Positions 4,864 through 6,292 of a DNA stretch of 6,292 bases are shown here, piece after piece. Source of the stretch: DASTDY01 sp035478375 (GTDB taxonomy: Bacteria; Patescibacteriota; Saccharimonadia; Saccharimonadales; EFPC-124). Within the stretch, counting starts at the first letter, position 1. Every line of letters begins with the position of its first letter. The notes beneath the pieces were generated by a model. The model was not told where the DNA came from, did not search any database, and saw only the letters and a list, made by a program, of their open reading frames with translations. The DNA lies in assembly GCA_035478375.1 (NCBI GenBank), contig DATIJQ010000071.1:1-6292 (forward strand), written 5' to 3'. The position numbers and the translations under genes were made by a program.

Positions 4864-5319
4864 CTAGCCTTGTTGAGTCGGGGTTGGTGTAAGCTGGCCA
4901 GTAATAAAGTTGACAGCAGCGTACGCAAGGAAGGCAATAATGATACCAATGATGGCATACAAAATGGTGTTCTTTGCACCGGTAACAGCGTTTTGATCAC
5001 CGTTAGAAACAACATAGCGGACACCACCAACGATCAGCATAACAACGGCTATGGCACCAATAACGAACAATAGTATGTTAGTAATGGTAACGAAGATACC
5101 GCCTGTGCCGAACAAGTTTTGGGCACCTTGAACCGGTTTTGCACAAGCGGCGCCGCCAGAAGGACCTTTCGCAACGTCAACTTGACCGGTAGAGGCATTT
5201 GTACAGCCATTGTCAGCTGCTGCAAAGGTAACAGCTGCTGGCGCGACAATGCTCACTGCAAGTGCTAAAGCGGGCGTCACCATAAGAGCTTGCCCAATTT
5301 TTTTAAGAATCGCTTTCAT
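4864..5319 (-). CDS. VirB2/TrbC-like pilin, fourth of tandem array
   Basis: A 151-residue exported protein, the longest complete member of the array. A basic start (MKAILKKIG) and a hydrophobic stretch form a signal peptide with likely cleavage in TFAAAD, near residue 35. A polar loop with two cysteines (C39, C59) follows, then TM1 (about 74-100, ending VGGVRYVVSNGD), a short cytoplasmic loop with GAKNTILY (114-121), and TM2 (117-139). It ends in a unique TPTPTQQG tail. This matches VirB2/TrbC major pilins, in which both mature ends face outward and the loop faces the cytoplasm. The start is supported by AAGGAG 11 bases upstream. The 55-nt gap to the preceding pilin holds a likely promoter, so this subunit may be made separately or in larger amounts. 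The family assignment rests on topology and recalled patterns. Confidence 0.85.
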   Translation of the reverse strand: MKAILKKIGQALMVTPALALAVSIVAPAAVTFAAADNGCTNASTGQVDVAKGPSGGAACAKPVQGAQNLFGTGGIFVTITNILLFVIGAIAVVMLIVGGVRYVVSNGDQNAVTGAKNTILYAIIGIIIAFLAYAAVNFITGQLTPTPTQQG

Positions 5320-5344
5320 TTAAGTGTTTTCTCCTTATGGTTCT

Positions 5345-5353
5345 ATTTTACCA
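5345..5353 (-). promoter_or_regulatory. Possible internal promoter for the last pilin gene
   Basis: TGGTAAAAT on the minus strand is an extended -10 in the 55-nt gap between pilins three and four. The predicted start near 5338 leaves an 18-nt leader carrying AAGGAG. No strong -35 is visible. Confidence 0.45.
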
Positions 5354-5374
5354 CTTGCACGATATTTTAATAGA

Positions 5375-5788
5375 CTATTTAACGTTTTGTAATACAAAGT
5401 TCACAATAGCGTAAGCAGCAATTGCAACAATAAGACCAACAATGGCGTACAGGATAGTATTTTTGGCCGCCTTAATAGATTTTTCTTCACCGCCAGACGT
5501 TACATAGCGAATACCGCCAACAACTATCATTACGACTGCAATAGCCCCTGTAACAAACGTCAAAGTATTTGCAATAACCCCTATGACGGAATTAACAGTG
5601 GGGCCGGTGTCAGTACAGCTGGTCCCATTTGTTGTGCCGCCTGAACCTTGGCAAAGTGAATCCTTAGGCGATGAAGCAATAGTTACACCATTAGTTAAAC
5701 CACTCGCCCGGACCGCAGGGACACTCCCAAGCAGTGCCACAAAAGTTATGATTGCCGCGCTTATTATTGGTAGTAAAAATTTTTTCAT
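5375..5788 (-). CDS. VirB2/TrbC-like pilin, third of tandem array
   Basis: A 137-residue exported protein with a signal peptide (1-28, likely cleavage after VRA). Its exported loop is rich in Ser, Thr and Gly and holds C46 and C58. TM1 (about 68-92) ends GGIRYVTSGGEEK, the cytoplasmic loop contains IKAAKNTILY (105-114), and TM2 runs from about 112 to 134. The ATG lies four bases after the preceding stop and has no Shine-Dalgarno, so translational coupling to the upstream pilin is likely. The loop-coding DNA is nearly identical to that of the preceding paralogue, while the exported parts have diverged. The role is inferred as a structural subunit of a type IV secretion or conjugation-like pilus. 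Confidence 0.85.
   Translation of the reverse strand: MKKFLLPIISAAIITFVALLGSVPAVRASGLTNGVTIASSPKDSLCQGSGGTTNGTSCTDTGPTVNSVIGVIANTLTFVTGAIAVVMIVVGGIRYVTSGGEEKSIKAAKNTILYAIVGLIVAIAAYAIVNFVLQNVK
5451..5497. repeat. 47-bp direct repeat, copy 1 (in pilin 3)
   Basis: Identical to 5866-5912 except for one base (A at 5479, C in the other copy). It encodes the cytoplasmic loop (SGGEEKSIKAAKNTIL). Identity of this level, third codon positions included, while the flanking coding DNA differs, points to recent duplication or gene conversion. Confidence 0.8.
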
Positions 5789-5792
5789 TTTA

Positions 5793-6173
5793 TTAAATTT
5801 GGGTTATTACAAAGTGAACAATTGCATAAGCCATCATTGCAACAACGAGACCTACGATTGAATAGAGGATAGTATTTTTGGCCGCCTTAATAGCTTTTTC
5901 TTCACCGCCAGAAACGGTGTAGCGAACGCCGCCAATGATTATCATAAGGACCGAGAGCGAGCCGATAATAAAGGTGAACGTTTCGAGAATACGATTCCAA
6001 AAGCTCCCCGGGCCAAACAGTTTGTCGCTTGTGGCAGTACACACAGTAGAACTAGAGGTAGAGCTGTTTGTGCCGCAAGACGGGAACACGTCGATTGCAT
6101 GAGCCGGCATACTATGCAGCGCAATAAAGCCAAAAACGGCAATAAGCAGACAGCTGGCAATTATCTTTTTCAT
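5793..6173 (-). CDS. VirB2/TrbC-like pilin, second of tandem array
   Basis: A 126-residue exported protein with a signal peptide (1-26, cleavage after the AHA motif at 24-26). A short exported loop has a Ser/Thr run and C33 and C45. TM1 (about 63-83) ends GGVRYTVSGGEEK, the loop contains IKAAKNTILY (95-104), and TM2 (about 102-124) is close to the C-terminus. Its ATG overlaps the stop of the upstream pilin (ATGA), a clear coupling signal, and its own stop is four bases before the next pilin. It lacks the hydrophilic C-terminal tail seen in the first and fourth members, so the paralogues may differ at the outer face. Function as a pilin is inferred from topology and family pattern. Confidence 0.85.
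   Translation of the reverse strand: MKKIIASCLLIAVFGFIALHSMPAHAIDVFPSCGTNSSTSSSTVCTATSDKLFGPGSFWNRILETFTFIIGSLSVLMIIIGGVRYTVSGGEEKAIKAAKNTILYSIVGLVVAMMAYAIVHFVITQI
5866..5912. repeat. 47-bp direct repeat, copy 2 (in pilin 2)
   Basis: Partner of 5451-5497 with a single mismatch. It encodes SGGEEKAIKAAKNTIL in the same reading frame and position of the protein. Confidence 0.8.
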
Positions 6174-6292
6174 GATGTGAGTGACCCTGTTAATCTTCCT
6201 ATGATAAATTGTACTACAGTGAAGCCAAGCGCCGCAACGATTAACCCAACTGCCGCATAAATAAGAGTGTTTTTGGCTTGCTTCACTTTCGC
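6170..6292 (-). CDS. VirB2/TrbC-like pilin, first visible member, N-terminus outside window
   Basis: Forty codons of C-terminal sequence run from the right edge to TGA at 6170-6172, overlapping the next ATG by four bases. The piece begins AKVKQAKNTLIYAAVGLIVA, aligning with the KAIKAAKNTILY loop and TM2 of the three complete paralogues, and ends in a polar tail (GRLTGSLTS). The signal peptide, exported loop and TM1 lie beyond the window. It shows that the array has at least four members and that the operon promoter is upstream. UGA acts as a stop here, which argues against the recoded UGA-Gly code of some other CPR lineages. Confidence 0.8.
   Translation of the reverse strand, partial: AKVKQAKNTLIYAAVGLIVAALGFTVVQFIIGRLTGSLTS

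Noticed and set aside
4870..5861. Plus-strand frames 4870-5073 and 5583-5861
   Set aside because: They are mirror frames of the pilin genes with no start signals or recognisable features.
6170..6173. Possible recoded UGA (glycine code of some CPR lineages)
   Set aside because: UGA in the ATGA overlap is the natural end of the first pilin, and the other genes contain no in-frame UGA, which fits the standard bacterial code.

Overview
The window looks like a chromosomal segment from a Patescibacteria (CPR) genome, most likely Candidatus Saccharibacteria (TM7). This is inferred from gene content: a tandem array of small VirB2/TrbC-like pilins with two membrane segments each, an Hsp20 with a long acidic N-terminus, a compact ComF, a PH-like membrane protein, short gaps and standard stop codons. 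No marker gene in the window proves the lineage.

Left part (1-1705), all minus strand. Reading 5' to 3', tRNA-Arg (anticodon GCG) ends in a long hairpin terminator. It is followed by an SDR oxidoreductase of the YghA/general stress protein 39 type, and then by an unrecognised cysteine-rich protein that runs off the left edge. Middle part (1706-2792): a leaderless-looking membrane protein gene on the minus strand is divergent from two plus-strand tRNA-Ser genes (UGA and GCU). All three tRNA genes encode CCA, and each is followed at once by the same eight bases, AGAAAAAT, which form the 5' arm of the terminator hairpin.

Right-middle (2777-4860): a 33-codon ORF sits just after a TATAAT box and overlaps a YbaK-type aminoacyl-tRNA deacylase gene by 14 nt. 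The deacylase converges with comF, with three bases between their stops. comF and an hsp20 gene diverge from a shared promoter region. hsp20 ends in an intrinsic terminator that faces a second one belonging to the pilin operon, and a 49-codon open frame of unknown status lies between and across them.

Right part (4864-6292), minus strand: four consecutive VirB2/TrbC-like pilin paralogues, the first cut by the window edge, with 4-nt overlap, 4-nt gap and 55-nt gap. The last has its own likely promoter. Together they suggest the pilus subunit cluster of a type IV secretion/conjugation-like apparatus, which in Saccharibacteria could serve DNA uptake (compare comF) or host contact. That functional link is inference.

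The points most worth following up are the shared tRNA terminator design, the rare tRNA-Arg(GCG), the micro-ORF upstream of the deacylase, and the pilin array.
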